The notes beneath the pieces are model-generated. The model saw only the letters and a program-made list of their open reading frames with translations. It made no database searches and had not been told where the DNA came from. Below are positions 42,262 through 51,781 of a DNA stretch of 64,000 nucleotides, one piece after another; within the stretch, counting starts at the first letter, position 1, and the number at the start of each line of letters is the position of its first letter. The DNA comes from Chryseobacterium sp. 39-10 (lineage in GTDB: Bacteria > Bacteroidota > Bacteroidia > Flavobacteriales > Weeksellaceae): NCBI GenBank assembly GCA_001898255.1, contig MKTK01000006.1, positions 89,197-153,196 on the forward strand, written 5' to 3'. A program made the position numbers and the translations under genes.

Positions 42262-42873
42262 ATGCTAATTAAAAATATTGTTTTCGATTTTGGAGGCGTT
42301 TTAATGGATTGGAATCCTCGTTATTTCTTTAGAAATTATTTTAATGATGATGAAAGAATGGAGTTTTTCCTGAAAAGTATCGCCACTGATGAGTGGAATG
42401 CCGAACAGGACCGCGGAAGAACCCTGAGTGAAGGAACTGAGTTGTTGGTAAAAAAACATCCTGAATGGGAGAAAGAAATACGCAGTTACTATGACAATTG
42501 GGATAAAATGCTGCGTTCCGACATTCCAGAAAACGTGTCTGTACTTCGAAAATTGGCAAAAACAGATTATGTGCTTTTTGGTTTAACCAATTGGTCGGCA
42601 GAAACGTTTCCCTATGCATTAGAACATTACGATTTCTTTGAAACTTTTCATGGTAAAATTGTGGTTTCTGGGGAAGAAAAACTCATTAAGCCCAACCCTG
42701 AAATTTGGAAGGTTTTGATTGAGCGCTACGGCATACAACCTCAGGAATCTGTTTTCATTGATGACAATTCCAAAAATATCGAGATGGCAAAAGCACTGCA
42801 TTTCGTCACCATCCATGTGACAGAAACTACTGATCTGGAAAATGAACTGAAGGCGGTTGGCGTTCAACTTTAA
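42262..42873 (+). CDS. HAD family hydrolase (haloacid dehalogenase-like phosphatase)
   Basis: NIVFDFGGVLMDWNPRYFF, FGLTNWSAETF, KPNPEIWKVLIERYGIQPQESVFIDDNSKNIEMAKALH. Confidence 0.94.
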   Translation: MLIKNIVFDFGGVLMDWNPRYFFRNYFNDDERMEFFLKSIATDEWNAEQDRGRTLSEGTELLVKKHPEWEKEIRSYYDNWDKMLRSDIPENVSVLRKLAKTDYVLFGLTNWSAETFPYALEHYDFFETFHGKIVVSGEEKLIKPNPEIWKVLIERYGIQPQESVFIDDNSKNIEMAKALHFVTIHVTETTDLENELKAVGVQL

Positions 42874-42876
42874 AAC

Positions 42877-42905
42877 AAAAATCTGCCTTAATGGGGCAGA
42901 TTTTT
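42877..42905. terminator. bidirectional terminator between convergent genes
   Basis: AAAAATCTGCC...GGCAGATTTTT, 11-bp stem. Confidence 0.85.
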
Positions 42906-42928
42906 GTTTTGGTTTTATTTCTGAATTG

Positions 42929-43585
42929 CTACAACGACATTTCAGGAATTTCGCCCTCCACCCAAAGTTCTGCTTCTGTGGCATCAATAATTTCCTGAAC
43001 AGAAACACCCGGAGCACGTTCCAAGAGTTTGAATCCCCGATCCGTTATTTCCATCACCGCCAGTTCAGTCACCACTTTTTTCACACAGCGAACACCTGTG
43101 AGTGGCAACGTACAATTTTTCAAAATTTTACTTTCTCCAGCTTTATTCACATGCATCATGGCCACAATAATGTTTTCCGCGGAAGCCACCAAATCCATAG
43201 CGCCTCCCATTCCCTTGACCATTTTACCCGGAATCTTCCAATTGGCAATATCTCCTTTTTCAGATACTTCCATTGCTCCTAAAATCGTTAAGTCGACTTT
43301 CTGAGAACGAATCATTCCAAAACTAAAAGCAGAGTCAAAAAATGACGCCCCGGGAAGCGTTGTAATCGTTTGTTTACCAGCATTAATAAGATCTGGATCT
43401 TCTTGGCCTTCATAAGGAAAAGGACCCATGCCCAAAACCCCGTTCTCACTTTGAAACTCCACCGAAATATCATCAGGAACGAAATTCGCTACCAAAGTGG
43501 GAATGCCAATTCCAAGGTTCACATAGTAACCATCTTTCACTTCTTTAGAAATGCGTTGCGCAATTTGATTTTTATCTAATGCCAT
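42929..43585 (-). CDS. scoB: 3-oxoacid (succinyl-CoA:3-ketoacid) CoA-transferase subunit B
   Basis: MALDKNQIAQRISKEVKDGYYVNLGIGIPTLVANFV...SENGVLGMGPFP; ATG at 43585 preferred over the upstream extension. Confidence 0.94.
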   Translation of the reverse strand: MALDKNQIAQRISKEVKDGYYVNLGIGIPTLVANFVPDDISVEFQSENGVLGMGPFPYEGQEDPDLINAGKQTITTLPGASFFDSAFSFGMIRSQKVDLTILGAMEVSEKGDIANWKIPGKMVKGMGGAMDLVASAENIIVAMMHVNKAGESKILKNCTLPLTGVRCVKKVVTELAVMEITDRGFKLLERAPGVSVQEIIDATEAELWVEGEIPEMSL

Positions 43586-43587
43586 TG

Positions 43588-44289
43588 TTAATTTCTTTTT
43601 CTGGTTGTTCTCTTCTCTATTCTTTTTTCGTAATGATCGCCCTGAAAAATTCGCTGTACCATAATCCCGGGAATATGAATTTCGTTGGGATCCAGTTCGC
43701 CCGGTGCTACCAACTCTTCTACTTCTGCAATGGTAATTTTCCCCGCTCCCGCCATGGGCGCGTTGAAGTTTCTTGCCGTTCCTCGAAAGATAAGATTTCC
43801 TGCATGGTCGCCTTTCCAAGCTTTTACAATGGAATATTGAGCGCTAAAGGCATGCTCCAAGATATGCATTTTACCATTAAACGCTTTGGTTTCCTTTCCT
43901 TCTGCCACTTCGGTTCCGTAGCCGGCAGGTGTATAAAATGCAGGAATACCATGCTGAGCGGCACGGCATTTCTCGGCTAAGGTTCCTTGTGGAGTAAGTT
44001 CTACCTCCAGTTCACCAGAAAGCATCTGGCGTTCGAACTCAGCATTTTCACCCACGTACGACGAAATCATTTTTTTAATCTGCCTTTTTTGAAGCAGCAG
44101 TCCCAAACCAAAATCGTCCACTCCCGCATTATTCGAAATACAGGTAAGGTCTTTTACATTACTATCCACCAAAGCGGCAATGGAATTTTCGGGAATTCCA
44201 CATAGGCCAAAACCTCCCAGCATCAAGGTCATTCCATCGGAAATTCCGGCAATGGCTTCTTTTGCATTTTTTACTCTTTTATCAATCAT
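43588..44289 (-). CDS. scoA: 3-oxoacid CoA-transferase subunit A
   Basis: [55 protein letters not shown]. Confidence 0.95.
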   Translation of the reverse strand: MIDKRVKNAKEAIAGISDGMTLMLGGFGLCGIPENSIAALVDSNVKDLTCISNNAGVDDFGLGLLLQKRQIKKMISSYVGENAEFERQMLSGELEVELTPQGTLAEKCRAAQHGIPAFYTPAGYGTEVAEGKETKAFNGKMHILEHAFSAQYSIVKAWKGDHAGNLIFRGTARNFNAPMAGAGKITIAEVEELVAPGELDPNEIHIPGIMVQRIFQGDHYEKRIEKRTTRKRN

Positions 44290-44383
44290 GTGAAATGTGA
44301 TTTTTTCGAGAGTTAATGTAGTATTTTTTTGTGAATTTTATTTTTGAATCAAATTATTGATATACAGCCACTTTACCGCGTAA

Positions 44384-44493
44384 GGGATTGCAACGGAAAT
44401 CCCACAGTAGCGCAGGCCGAAGCGCTGGAACGAGGAATTGTAGTGGAAAGCCCGACCCGCAGGAGGAAGTGGAGCGCGAGCGAAGCGAGCGCG
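44384..44493. repeat. structured GC-rich intergenic element (REP-like), two hairpins plus mirror repeat
   Basis: GGGATT-gcaacgga-AATCCC; AGCGC-aggccgaa-GCGCT; ggaattgtagtggaaagcccgaccc; 20-bp mirror sequence gcgcgagcgaagcgagcgcg. Strong GC contrast with surroundings. Confidence 0.7.
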
Positions 44494-44587
44494 TAATGAC
44501 CGACAAAGGGGTACGCCAAGATAATTATGAATAGCCGAACAACCGATGAATCACAAATTTGAAAGAAAAAAAATATTAGGTAAGTTG

Positions 44588-44618
44588 TTGTGTGACAGAA
44601 AAAATTGTTTTATTTTTG
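44588..44618 (+). promoter_or_regulatory. putative Bacteroidota sigma-A promoter for rplS (TTG-N20-TATTTTTG)
   Basis: TTG at 44588-44590 and TATTTTTG at 44611-44618. Confidence 0.65.
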
Positions 44619-44687
44619 CACCCTGTTAATCAACCTCTGACGAAGGACGTGTATGTTGCTTGGCTTAATTATTTTTTATTATTAATA

Positions 44688-45041
44688 ATGGATTTATTAA
44701 AGTACGTACAAGACAAGTACATTACAAAAAACGAATTCCCAGAATTCAAAGCCGGTGACACCATCACTGTGTATTACGAAATTAAAGAAGGCCAGAAAAC
44801 CAGAACACAGTTCTTTAAAGGAGTGGTGATTCAGTTAAGAGGAACTGGCGCTACCAAAACTTTCACCATCAGAAAAATGAGTGGTGATGTGGGTGTAGAA
44901 AGAGTTTTCCCGATCAATATGCCTGCTTTGCAAAAAATTGAAGTGGACAGAAGAGGTAAAGTGAGAAGAGCAAGAATTTACTACTTTAGAGATCTTCGAG
45001 GTAAAAAAGCGAGAATTAAAGACGCTGCCTACAAAAAGTAA
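44688..45041 (+). CDS. rplS: 50S ribosomal protein L19
   Basis: MDLLKYVQDKYITKNEFPEFKAGDTITVYYEIKEGQKTRTQFFKGVVIQLRGTGATKTFTIRKMSGDVGVERVFPINMPALQKIEV; true start 44688, inside the longer ORF-track frame. Confidence 0.97.
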   Translation: MDLLKYVQDKYITKNEFPEFKAGDTITVYYEIKEGQKTRTQFFKGVVIQLRGTGATKTFTIRKMSGDVGVERVFPINMPALQKIEVDRRGKVRRARIYYFRDLRGKKARIKDAAYKK

Positions 45042-45059
45042 TTCAGACAACAACAATAG

Positions 45060-45091
45060 AAAAACCCATCAGATTTATTTGATGGGTTTTT
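45060..45091 (+). terminator. terminator after rplS
   Basis: AAAAACCCATCA-gatttatt-TGATGGGTTTTT. Confidence 0.9.
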
Positions 45092-45232
45092 CGTTATTTA
45101 TGCATACAACCCAAAATGAAAAAATTGCTCTCAACCAATGGTTACAGATCCTATGGATTCTTTCAGTGTGGAGAACACTTTAATTTACTTCTCTCAAGTG
45201 AAATACCTTTTCGATCATCATTGCTAACATAA

Positions 45233-45261
45233 AAAACCACCTTTCTTGCGAAGGTGGTTTT
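45233..45261 (-). terminator. terminator of M36 peptidase gene
   Basis: AAAACCACCTT-tcttgcg-AAGGTGGTTTT. Confidence 0.85.
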
Positions 45262-45285
45262 ATTTAACATGAAAAAAAAAGAATG

Positions 45286-47904
45286 TTATTTTTTAATTAT
45301 GAGTTTTGATGAATAATTTACTCCTAAACCTGAAACCTTCACCACATATACACCATTCGCCAGCGATTGCGTATCTACAGTTTCTGAAGCGGAAGTTCTC
45401 TGGCTGGATACTAATTTACCTGAAACATCAAAGATTTCCACCATTACTTTTCCTGCAATTGTTTTTCCGGATTTAATGAAGAACTCATTCTTGGCCGGAT
45501 TAGGATAAATACTGATGGCATCTTTTACCGAACTTTCACTGGTTGCCAATTGGCATTCTGCAGGCACGGTAAAATCCTGAACCTGATCGTTAATATTGGT
45601 TTTGGAACCTGATGCCGCATTGACACCTAAACCTCTTTTTGCGAATACATTCCAGATTAAACATTTATCTGCGCCGGAAGTAGCCGCCGCTTCTGCCGCC
45701 AAAATGGCATTTCTACCTTCAATGAATCCGGGGTTACATCCCTGCAGTGCCAATGCATTATAAACAAGTTGCAACACGCGTGTACTACCGTTAGTTGAAT
45801 TAGCATTAACATCCGAAGAGTATCCATATTTCTCCACATATTTCCAGTGCATATCCCAAAGCATCGTTGCCCACACAAATCCAATAGCATGAACATTGGT
45901 GGTTAGCACGCCGGCCGAATTCACATACTCCATGCCGTTGGTGCTTCCATAGGTATAATTATTAATTGAAAAATTTGGCGAATACTTGGCAGGACGAATG
46001 CCTAAACCTGTCGTCGGTTCCGTAATTGCATACGTTCCAATTCCTCTTGCTACAGACGCATTGTCACCGGGCTGGTTTGTAAGCATCAGCGCGAAGAAAT
46101 CGGACCATCCTTCACCCATCTGCTCTTTATTAACAGAACTATTAAGGCATCCCGCTCCTGATCCTGTTCTCCTGTTGCTAATTCCGTGGCCGTATTCATG
46201 AATAATGATTCCGTTATCAAAACTACCATCTCTTGTAGGTTGTGCATCCGCATCATACTTTAATGTGATGTTGACGTTAGTGCTGGCATCCAAAAGACCT
46301 TTCATGTAAACACCTTCGGAGTTTTCGATCAGCACGGAAGGAATAGTGATGTTAGGATTGGTTCCTGCCATGCCACTGGTTGCTGCAGAATCTGGTAAAC
46401 TGTAGATGATTGCTCCTACTGCCCCTGCATCCTGAACGGCTTGCACCTTAGCTTGGAACTCGCAGGTTCCCCTTGCAATAAGGCCTATTTTTCCAGTTAA
46501 TGATCCTGAAGGAAGCGGTGTACACGCATCCAGAACAGGTGACAGTTTTACATCCGCTGTAACTCCGGTGGCATTTAGAGCAGGTCCGAAAGTAGTAGAA
46601 ATAACACTTGAAACAAGTCGGCCAACTGCTTCCGTGGGTGCATTGTAGAAAACTCTCTCAATAACGCCCGGATCCCATAGAAACATTTGCATCCTAGGTC
46701 TGCCTCCGTCACTTGGGCTATTAAAGTTAGCATTATTTGTTCCTCCTCCATCTTGAGATTCTGCCATTACGTAGTCATTTTGGCTGCCTCCTTTACCAAA
46801 ATTGAAGGCCTGAAAATTTCTTGAAACTTCGTTAAAGCCCAATTTATAGAAAGTGTCGTGGATTTTATTGTTGACATAAAACAAATTGGTAGTTGCCGCA
46901 TTAAGGTTGCCTGCAGTATCGTTAACGACAAAAGGAAAATCGAAGATTCTATTTGCTCCCCCATCAGCATAAGAACCTGGAGAATTGGCGTTTCCGCGAT
47001 CATCATAAGCCATCACATTGTTTCCTCGCGAAGTGTTATAACTTCCTACGAAACTACCGCCTGAAATAGTGTGCCATCCGTCTGGTGATGCATCCAAAAG
47101 CCAAGGATTAGAAACCAATGTTCTGGGTCCGTGACTGGGGCTTTCAAGAGGGAATGCAAATACCCGATAACTGGCATCCAGCGCGGCTAAAGCTGCCGAT
47201 TTCGCACCGTAGATATGATCTTTCGCATCGTGATTAAATTGCCCCAAAACATCATCAGCAAGATGCTCGGAATGGTCGCGCTGGAAAGCACCATCATGAA
47301 AATTGCAGGAAAGTGTAAGGTTCTGTTTACTCAGTATTTCTCCTGTTGTAGCGTCTGCCAGTACTTCCCAATAGTTTGAGCTCCCCTTTTCTTCAAAGGC
47401 AAATTCATGGCAAAGGCGCAAATTATTGCTGGTGTCCAGAAAATAGATCAGTCGCGTTTTGGCAAATGCCACGTCGTCTCTATCTGCATCACCATAACTA
47501 AGGAGCTTGTACTGCGCAGCATTCTGCAGGTTCATCGCCTGTGCAACATTCGCAAAAATAGCGGCATTTGTTTTTGCCGAACCTGGCGAGGCAGCGCTTC
47601 CAAAATCTTTAGCAAAGCTTTCATTAAAAAAGCTGACATTTTCGTTACGAACCAAAGCAGTTCCCACTGCATTATAAACCGGGATACCGTTATAGGTTTG
47701 TTGAATCATCACCACTTCTGAGTTCATCGACTTAGAAAAATCGTGGTTGGTAATTTGGAACTGGTTAAGATCAGGTTTCATGAAGGCACTTTTTGCCGTC
47801 ATATAATTGTGAATGATGGACTTAAAATCTTGTGCATTGGCGCTGCCAAAAGAAAACGCCAGAAAAAAAGCCGCAACTTTAAGAGGTAAATTTCTATTTC
47901 TCAT
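45286..47904 (-). CDS. M36 family (fungalysin) metallopeptidase with PA domain and T9SS type A sorting domain
   Basis: 872 aa; signal peptide, IIHEYGHGISNRRTG (HEYGH), EQMGEGWSDFFALML, C-terminal SIYPNPAKNEFFIKSG...GVYVVKVSGLGVNYSSKLIIKK. Confidence 0.95.
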   Translation of the reverse strand: MRNRNLPLKVAAFFLAFSFGSANAQDFKSIIHNYMTAKSAFMKPDLNQFQITNHDFSKSMNSEVVMIQQTYNGIPVYNAVGTALVRNENVSFFNESFAKDFGSAASPGSAKTNAAIFANVAQAMNLQNAAQYKLLSYGDADRDDVAFAKTRLIYFLDTSNNLRLCHEFAFEEKGSSNYWEVLADATTGEILSKQNLTLSCNFHDGAFQRDHSEHLADDVLGQFNHDAKDHIYGAKSAALAALDASYRVFAFPLESPSHGPRTLVSNPWLLDASPDGWHTISGGSFVGSYNTSRGNNVMAYDDRGNANSPGSYADGGANRIFDFPFVVNDTAGNLNAATTNLFYVNNKIHDTFYKLGFNEVSRNFQAFNFGKGGSQNDYVMAESQDGGGTNNANFNSPSDGGRPRMQMFLWDPGVIERVFYNAPTEAVGRLVSSVISTTFGPALNATGVTADVKLSPVLDACTPLPSGSLTGKIGLIARGTCEFQAKVQAVQDAGAVGAIIYSLPDSAATSGMAGTNPNITIPSVLIENSEGVYMKGLLDASTNVNITLKYDADAQPTRDGSFDNGIIIHEYGHGISNRRTGSGAGCLNSSVNKEQMGEGWSDFFALMLTNQPGDNASVARGIGTYAITEPTTGLGIRPAKYSPNFSINNYTYGSTNGMEYVNSAGVLTTNVHAIGFVWATMLWDMHWKYVEKYGYSSDVNANSTNGSTRVLQLVYNALALQGCNPGFIEGRNAILAAEAAATSGADKCLIWNVFAKRGLGVNAASGSKTNINDQVQDFTVPAECQLATSESSVKDAISIYPNPAKNEFFIKSGKTIAGKVMVEIFDVSGKLVSSQRTSASETVDTQSLANGVYVVKVSGLGVNYSSKLIIKK

Positions 47905-47971
47905 GTTTATTAATTAATTGGTGTCGAATTTATAAAAATTTTACCAAACTACTGTTGTTTTCAAAACAAAA

Positions 47972-47995
47972 AGCGCCCCACTGATGTGGAGCGCT
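47972..47995 (-). terminator. hairpin downstream of rpsA
   Basis: AGCGCCCCAC-TGAT-GTGGAGCGCT (one mismatch). Confidence 0.65.
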
Positions 47996-48019
47996 CAATA
48001 TTGCATTGAAAATCAGGGT

Positions 48020-49804
48020 CTAGTTCCCTTCCATTTTCTTTTTCAATTCTGCAAGAACATCAAGATCACCTAACGTTGCTTTCTCTTCATTGCTTGAAGA
48101 TGCAGCTGGTTTTTGCGAGTTATCTCTTACGTTCTTTCTTTCTTCGTCTCTGAAAAGACCGGTGTGCGAAACCACAACTCTCTTGAATTCTTTGTTGAAC
48201 TCAATTACTTTGAAAGCAGCTTCTTCACCTTTTTTAATTTTGGTACCGTCTTCTTTTTCTAACAATCTTGAAGGACAGAAAGCTTCCACTTCTGAATCTT
48301 CGAACTGAATTTGAGCTCCTTTATCGAAAACTTCAGTTGCTTTACCTGTATGTACTGTACCTTCAGCATATTTAGTTTCGAATTTATCCCAAGGGTTCTC
48401 TAATAATTGTTTGTGACCCAAAGAAAGTCTTCTTGCTGCCGTATCTAATTCTAATACCACAACATCAAGTTTATCACCTACCGCACAGAACTCTGATGGA
48501 TGTTTGATTTTCTTAGTCCAAGAAAGATCAGAAATATAGATCAAACCATCAATTCCTTCTTCTAACTCTACGAAAACACCAAAGTTAGTAAAGTTTCTAA
48601 CGGTTCCAACATGTTTAGAACCTACTGGATATTTTTGCTCGATATTAGCCCAAGGGTCTTGGTTAAGCTGCTTCATACCTAAAGAGATTTTTCTGTCTTC
48701 TCTGTCAAGAGTAAGTACTTCAGCTTCTACTTCATCACCAACTTTTACGAAATCTCCGGCACTTCTTAAGTGAGTAGACCAAGACATTTCAGAAACGTGA
48801 ATAAGTCCTTCTACACCTGGTGCAACTTCTACAAACGCACCGTAATCTGCAAGAACAACCACTTTTCCTTTTACTTTATCTCCTACTTTAAGATCAGCAG
48901 AAAGTGCATCCCAAGGATGTGGTTCCAACTGCTTCATACCTAATTGGATTCTTGTTTTTTCGTCGTCGAAATCAAGGATTACCACTTTTACAGTTTGTCC
49001 ATCTTCTAAGATTTCTGATGGATGGCTTACTCTTGACCAAGAAAGATCTGTGATGTGGATTAATCCATCTACACCACCAAGGTCTACGAATACACCGTAA
49101 GAAGTAATATTCTTCACAGTACCTTCCAACACCTGACCTTTTTCAAGTTGTCCAATAATTTCTCTCTTCTGACCTTCTAGATCTGCTTCGATCAGCGCTT
49201 TGTGAGAAACAACAACGTTTTTGAACTCTGGGTTAATTTTAACCACTTTGAATTCCATTGTTTTTCCTACATACTGGTCGTAATCTTTGATAGGTTTTAC
49301 GTCGATCTGCGAACCTGGCAAGAATGCTTCAATACCAAACACATCTACGATCATACCTCCTTTTGTTCTTGATTTTACAAATCCGTTTACGATTTCACCA
49401 GTTTCGTGAAGTTCGTTTACTTTATCCCAAGCTTTAAGTGTTCTTGCTTTTTTGTGAGAAAGTTGTAACTGACCTGTTTTATCTTCTCTTCTGTCTACCA
49501 TTACTTCAACTTCATCGCCTACTTGCAATCCTTGGTTGTAACGGAATTCGTTAAGAGAAATCACCCCTTCTGATTTGAAGTTGATGTCAACAATTGCTTC
49601 TTTGTCGGTAAGTCTTACCACTTTACCAACCAAAACATCATTGTCGCTCAAGTTGTTAAGCGATCCATTGTAGATTTCTTCAAGATCACTTTTTTCTTTT
49701 CTTGCATCAGCGTCAAGACCAGATTCGAAAGAATCCCAGTCGAATTGTTCAGGTGCTACGTTTTGGTTCACAAGAACCGCTTCTTTGTTTGTCGTTTCAG
49801 ACAT
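48020..49804 (-). CDS. rpsA: 30S ribosomal protein S1
   Basis: 594 aa with multiple S1 repeats (GKVVRLTDKEAIVDINFKSEGVI, GTVKNITSYGVFVDLGGVDGLIHITDLSW, GKVVVLADYGAFVEVAPGVEGLIHVSEMSW). Confidence 0.98.
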   Translation of the reverse strand: MSETTNKEAVLVNQNVAPEQFDWDSFESGLDADARKEKSDLEEIYNGSLNNLSDNDVLVGKVVRLTDKEAIVDINFKSEGVISLNEFRYNQGLQVGDEVEVMVDRREDKTGQLQLSHKKARTLKAWDKVNELHETGEIVNGFVKSRTKGGMIVDVFGIEAFLPGSQIDVKPIKDYDQYVGKTMEFKVVKINPEFKNVVVSHKALIEADLEGQKREIIGQLEKGQVLEGTVKNITSYGVFVDLGGVDGLIHITDLSWSRVSHPSEILEDGQTVKVVILDFDDEKTRIQLGMKQLEPHPWDALSADLKVGDKVKGKVVVLADYGAFVEVAPGVEGLIHVSEMSWSTHLRSAGDFVKVGDEVEAEVLTLDREDRKISLGMKQLNQDPWANIEQKYPVGSKHVGTVRNFTNFGVFVELEEGIDGLIYISDLSWTKKIKHPSEFCAVGDKLDVVVLELDTAARRLSLGHKQLLENPWDKFETKYAEGTVHTGKATEVFDKGAQIQFEDSEVEAFCPSRLLEKEDGTKIKKGEEAAFKVIEFNKEFKRVVVSHTGLFRDEERKNVRDNSQKPAASSSNEEKATLGDLDVLAELKKKMEGN

Positions 49805-50123
49805 AATTAAAAAATTTGTATTCCTTCTTTTTCAAATTTTGGCTTAATGTGATTTTGAAAAATACGGAAGATGTTAATTGTTAATGGTTTACCCTTCGCC
49901 AAATGGATCCACAAAAAGTGGTGCAAAGGTACGCTTTTTTAAATAAAAAATACGATAATCCACCTAATTATTAAGACATACAAAGGAAGAAAATCAAGGA
50001 AAATTTGTAGCCAGATGTTTTCGTTGAATTTCCAGCTGAATCATTATCAAATGGAAATGGGATTTCGATGCTACTCAAAAACAATAAAGAGCATCTGTGA
50101 CAATCAAGAATATACTGAAAATA

Positions 50124-51026
50124 CTACCTCTTTTCCCCTGCCACATTCATTTTCAAAGTGTAAATGGATTTTGATGCGGTTATGAACAGGGTTTTAAAAT
50201 CACGCCCCGCAAAAGTTACGTTTCCCGTCCAATCTTCATTAATTGGAATATGAAGAATCTTTTTACCTTCTGGGTTAAAAACGGTAACACCTTTATTGGT
50301 TAAGTAGAGGTTTCCTTTCTCATCCAGTGTCATCCCATCCGATCCCATCTCACAAAAAACTCTTTTGTTGCTCAGTTTACCTTCACCTACGATGTCATAC
50401 ACGAATGTTTTTTCCGCATAAAGATCAGAAACATACAATTTACCTTGCTTATTGCTGCCTACGATTCCGTTGGGTTGCACAAACGAATCAAATGTGGTGA
50501 TGTTTCCATTGGTATTTCGATAGTATAAATGTCTTGTTGGAATTTCTTGCTTAAAGTCTTTCCAATAATTTCTTTCATACAAAGGGTCTGTAAAATAAAT
50601 ACCGTTGTTGCTGTCGATCCATAAATCGTTAGGTCCGTTGGGTCTCTTCCCTTCAATGTTTTTCATTACAACAACATGTGAACCATCATGAACATTAAAC
50701 TTCCACAATTCTCCGTTTTCATCGGAACATGTGATGAGATTTCCCTCCTTGTCGAAAAAAGTGCCATTGGCTCGCCCTGTATTTTTACTGAATAACTGAA
50801 CCGAATTATCCTTCCAAGTCCACTTGTATATCGCATTGTTCGGCTGATCCGTAAAATAAACATTCCCTTTAGAATCTGCCGATGGACCTTCGGTAAAGCT
50901 AAACTGCTTGGAGACCTGTACCGGGACACTACTTTCAGAAATCAAAGAAACTGAATCGTTAAAACTTGCGCAAGAGGTGAATAAGCCCACATACATACCA
51001 ACTCCCAAAACTTGATAAAACTTCAT
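50124..51026 (-). CDS. SMP-30/gluconolactonase/LRE family lipoprotein
   Basis: MKFYQVLGVGMYVGLFTSCASFND (lipobox), FTEGPSADSKGNVYFTDQPNNAIYKW, RPNGPNDLWIDSNNGIYFTDP, GSDGMTLDEKGNLYLTN. Confidence 0.92.
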   Translation of the reverse strand: MKFYQVLGVGMYVGLFTSCASFNDSVSLISESSVPVQVSKQFSFTEGPSADSKGNVYFTDQPNNAIYKWTWKDNSVQLFSKNTGRANGTFFDKEGNLITCSDENGELWKFNVHDGSHVVVMKNIEGKRPNGPNDLWIDSNNGIYFTDPLYERNYWKDFKQEIPTRHLYYRNTNGNITTFDSFVQPNGIVGSNKQGKLYVSDLYAEKTFVYDIVGEGKLSNKRVFCEMGSDGMTLDEKGNLYLTNKGVTVFNPEGKKILHIPINEDWTGNVTFAGRDFKTLFITASKSIYTLKMNVAGEKR

Positions 51027-51326
51027 ATTATTTTTGGGACACAATTTACGATATGTTCTACAATCTAAAAATGAAAAATGCGCATTATTTCCTTTGTACA
51101 TCTATATAAAATATGTTTCATCAGCCGCCCTCCAACCAAACAAAGGAGTTCATATATATGTGAACTGTTCCGAATAATTAAATTTAAAATCATGCACATA
51201 ATCATCATTTCACTATTTAAATCAAGAAACAAAGGATAGATAACTCAGCATCGAAGATTCATCTCACATCTTCTGCATTCTCCATAAAAATGTTTACCTT
51301 TGAAACTCTATACTTCATCATCAAAA

Positions 51327-51665
51327 ATGATTATTAACCTTCCGGACAAACTTTATTACTCCATTGGCGAAGTGGCCAGAGCTTTTGATGTAAACACCTC
51401 ACTCATCCGTTACTGGGAACAGGAATTTCCAATTATAAAGCCAAAAAAGAACAAAAAGGGAAACCGATACTTTACTCCGGAAGACATTAAGAATCTTAAA
51501 ATCATTTACCACTTGGTAAAAGAAAAAGGGTACACTTTGGATGGAGCGAGAATCGCGCTGACGACCAATTCCAAAATCTCGGAAACCATCACTATTATTG
51601 ACCGTTTAGAGTTCGTGAAGGCCGAACTTGAAAAACTCAAAGATTCACTTTCAGAAAATCCTTAA
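51327..51665 (+). CDS. MerR family transcriptional regulator
   Basis: KLYYSIGEVARAFDVNTSLIRYWEQEFPIIKPKKNKKGNRYFTPEDIKNLKIIYHLVKEKGYTLDGARIAL. Confidence 0.93.
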   Translation: MIINLPDKLYYSIGEVARAFDVNTSLIRYWEQEFPIIKPKKNKKGNRYFTPEDIKNLKIIYHLVKEKGYTLDGARIALTTNSKISETITIIDRLEFVKAELEKLKDSLSENP

Positions 51666-51674
51666 TTAAAAGAT

Positions 51675-51737
51675 AGGGTGTTTTCACCCTTAAAAAAGCG
51701 GTGTTTTCACCTTCATTTTTACCGTCTTTTCACGGTA
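51675..51737. promoter_or_regulatory. three phased short palindromes, 23-bp centre-to-centre (putative operator array)
   Basis: AGGGTG-TTTT-CACCCT (51675-51690), GGTG-TTTT-CACC (51700-51711), TACCGT-CTTTTC-ACGGTA (51720-51737); TTTTCAC begins at 51681, 51704 and 51727. Confidence 0.65.
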
Positions 51738-51781
51738 GTACCACTTGAGTTTATGCATTAATTTTGTATAAAATTACTGCC

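Noticed and set aside
43585-43819. N-terminal extension of the scoB ORF
   Set aside because: Arg/Ser/Gly-rich sequence overlaps scoA in another frame; natural start MALDKNQ is at 43585.
44360-44520. GC-rich intergenic block considered as a tRNA or other known structured RNA
   Set aside because: No cloverleaf, T-loop GTTCRAnYC or anticodon stem could be assembled; kept as a repeat-like element instead.
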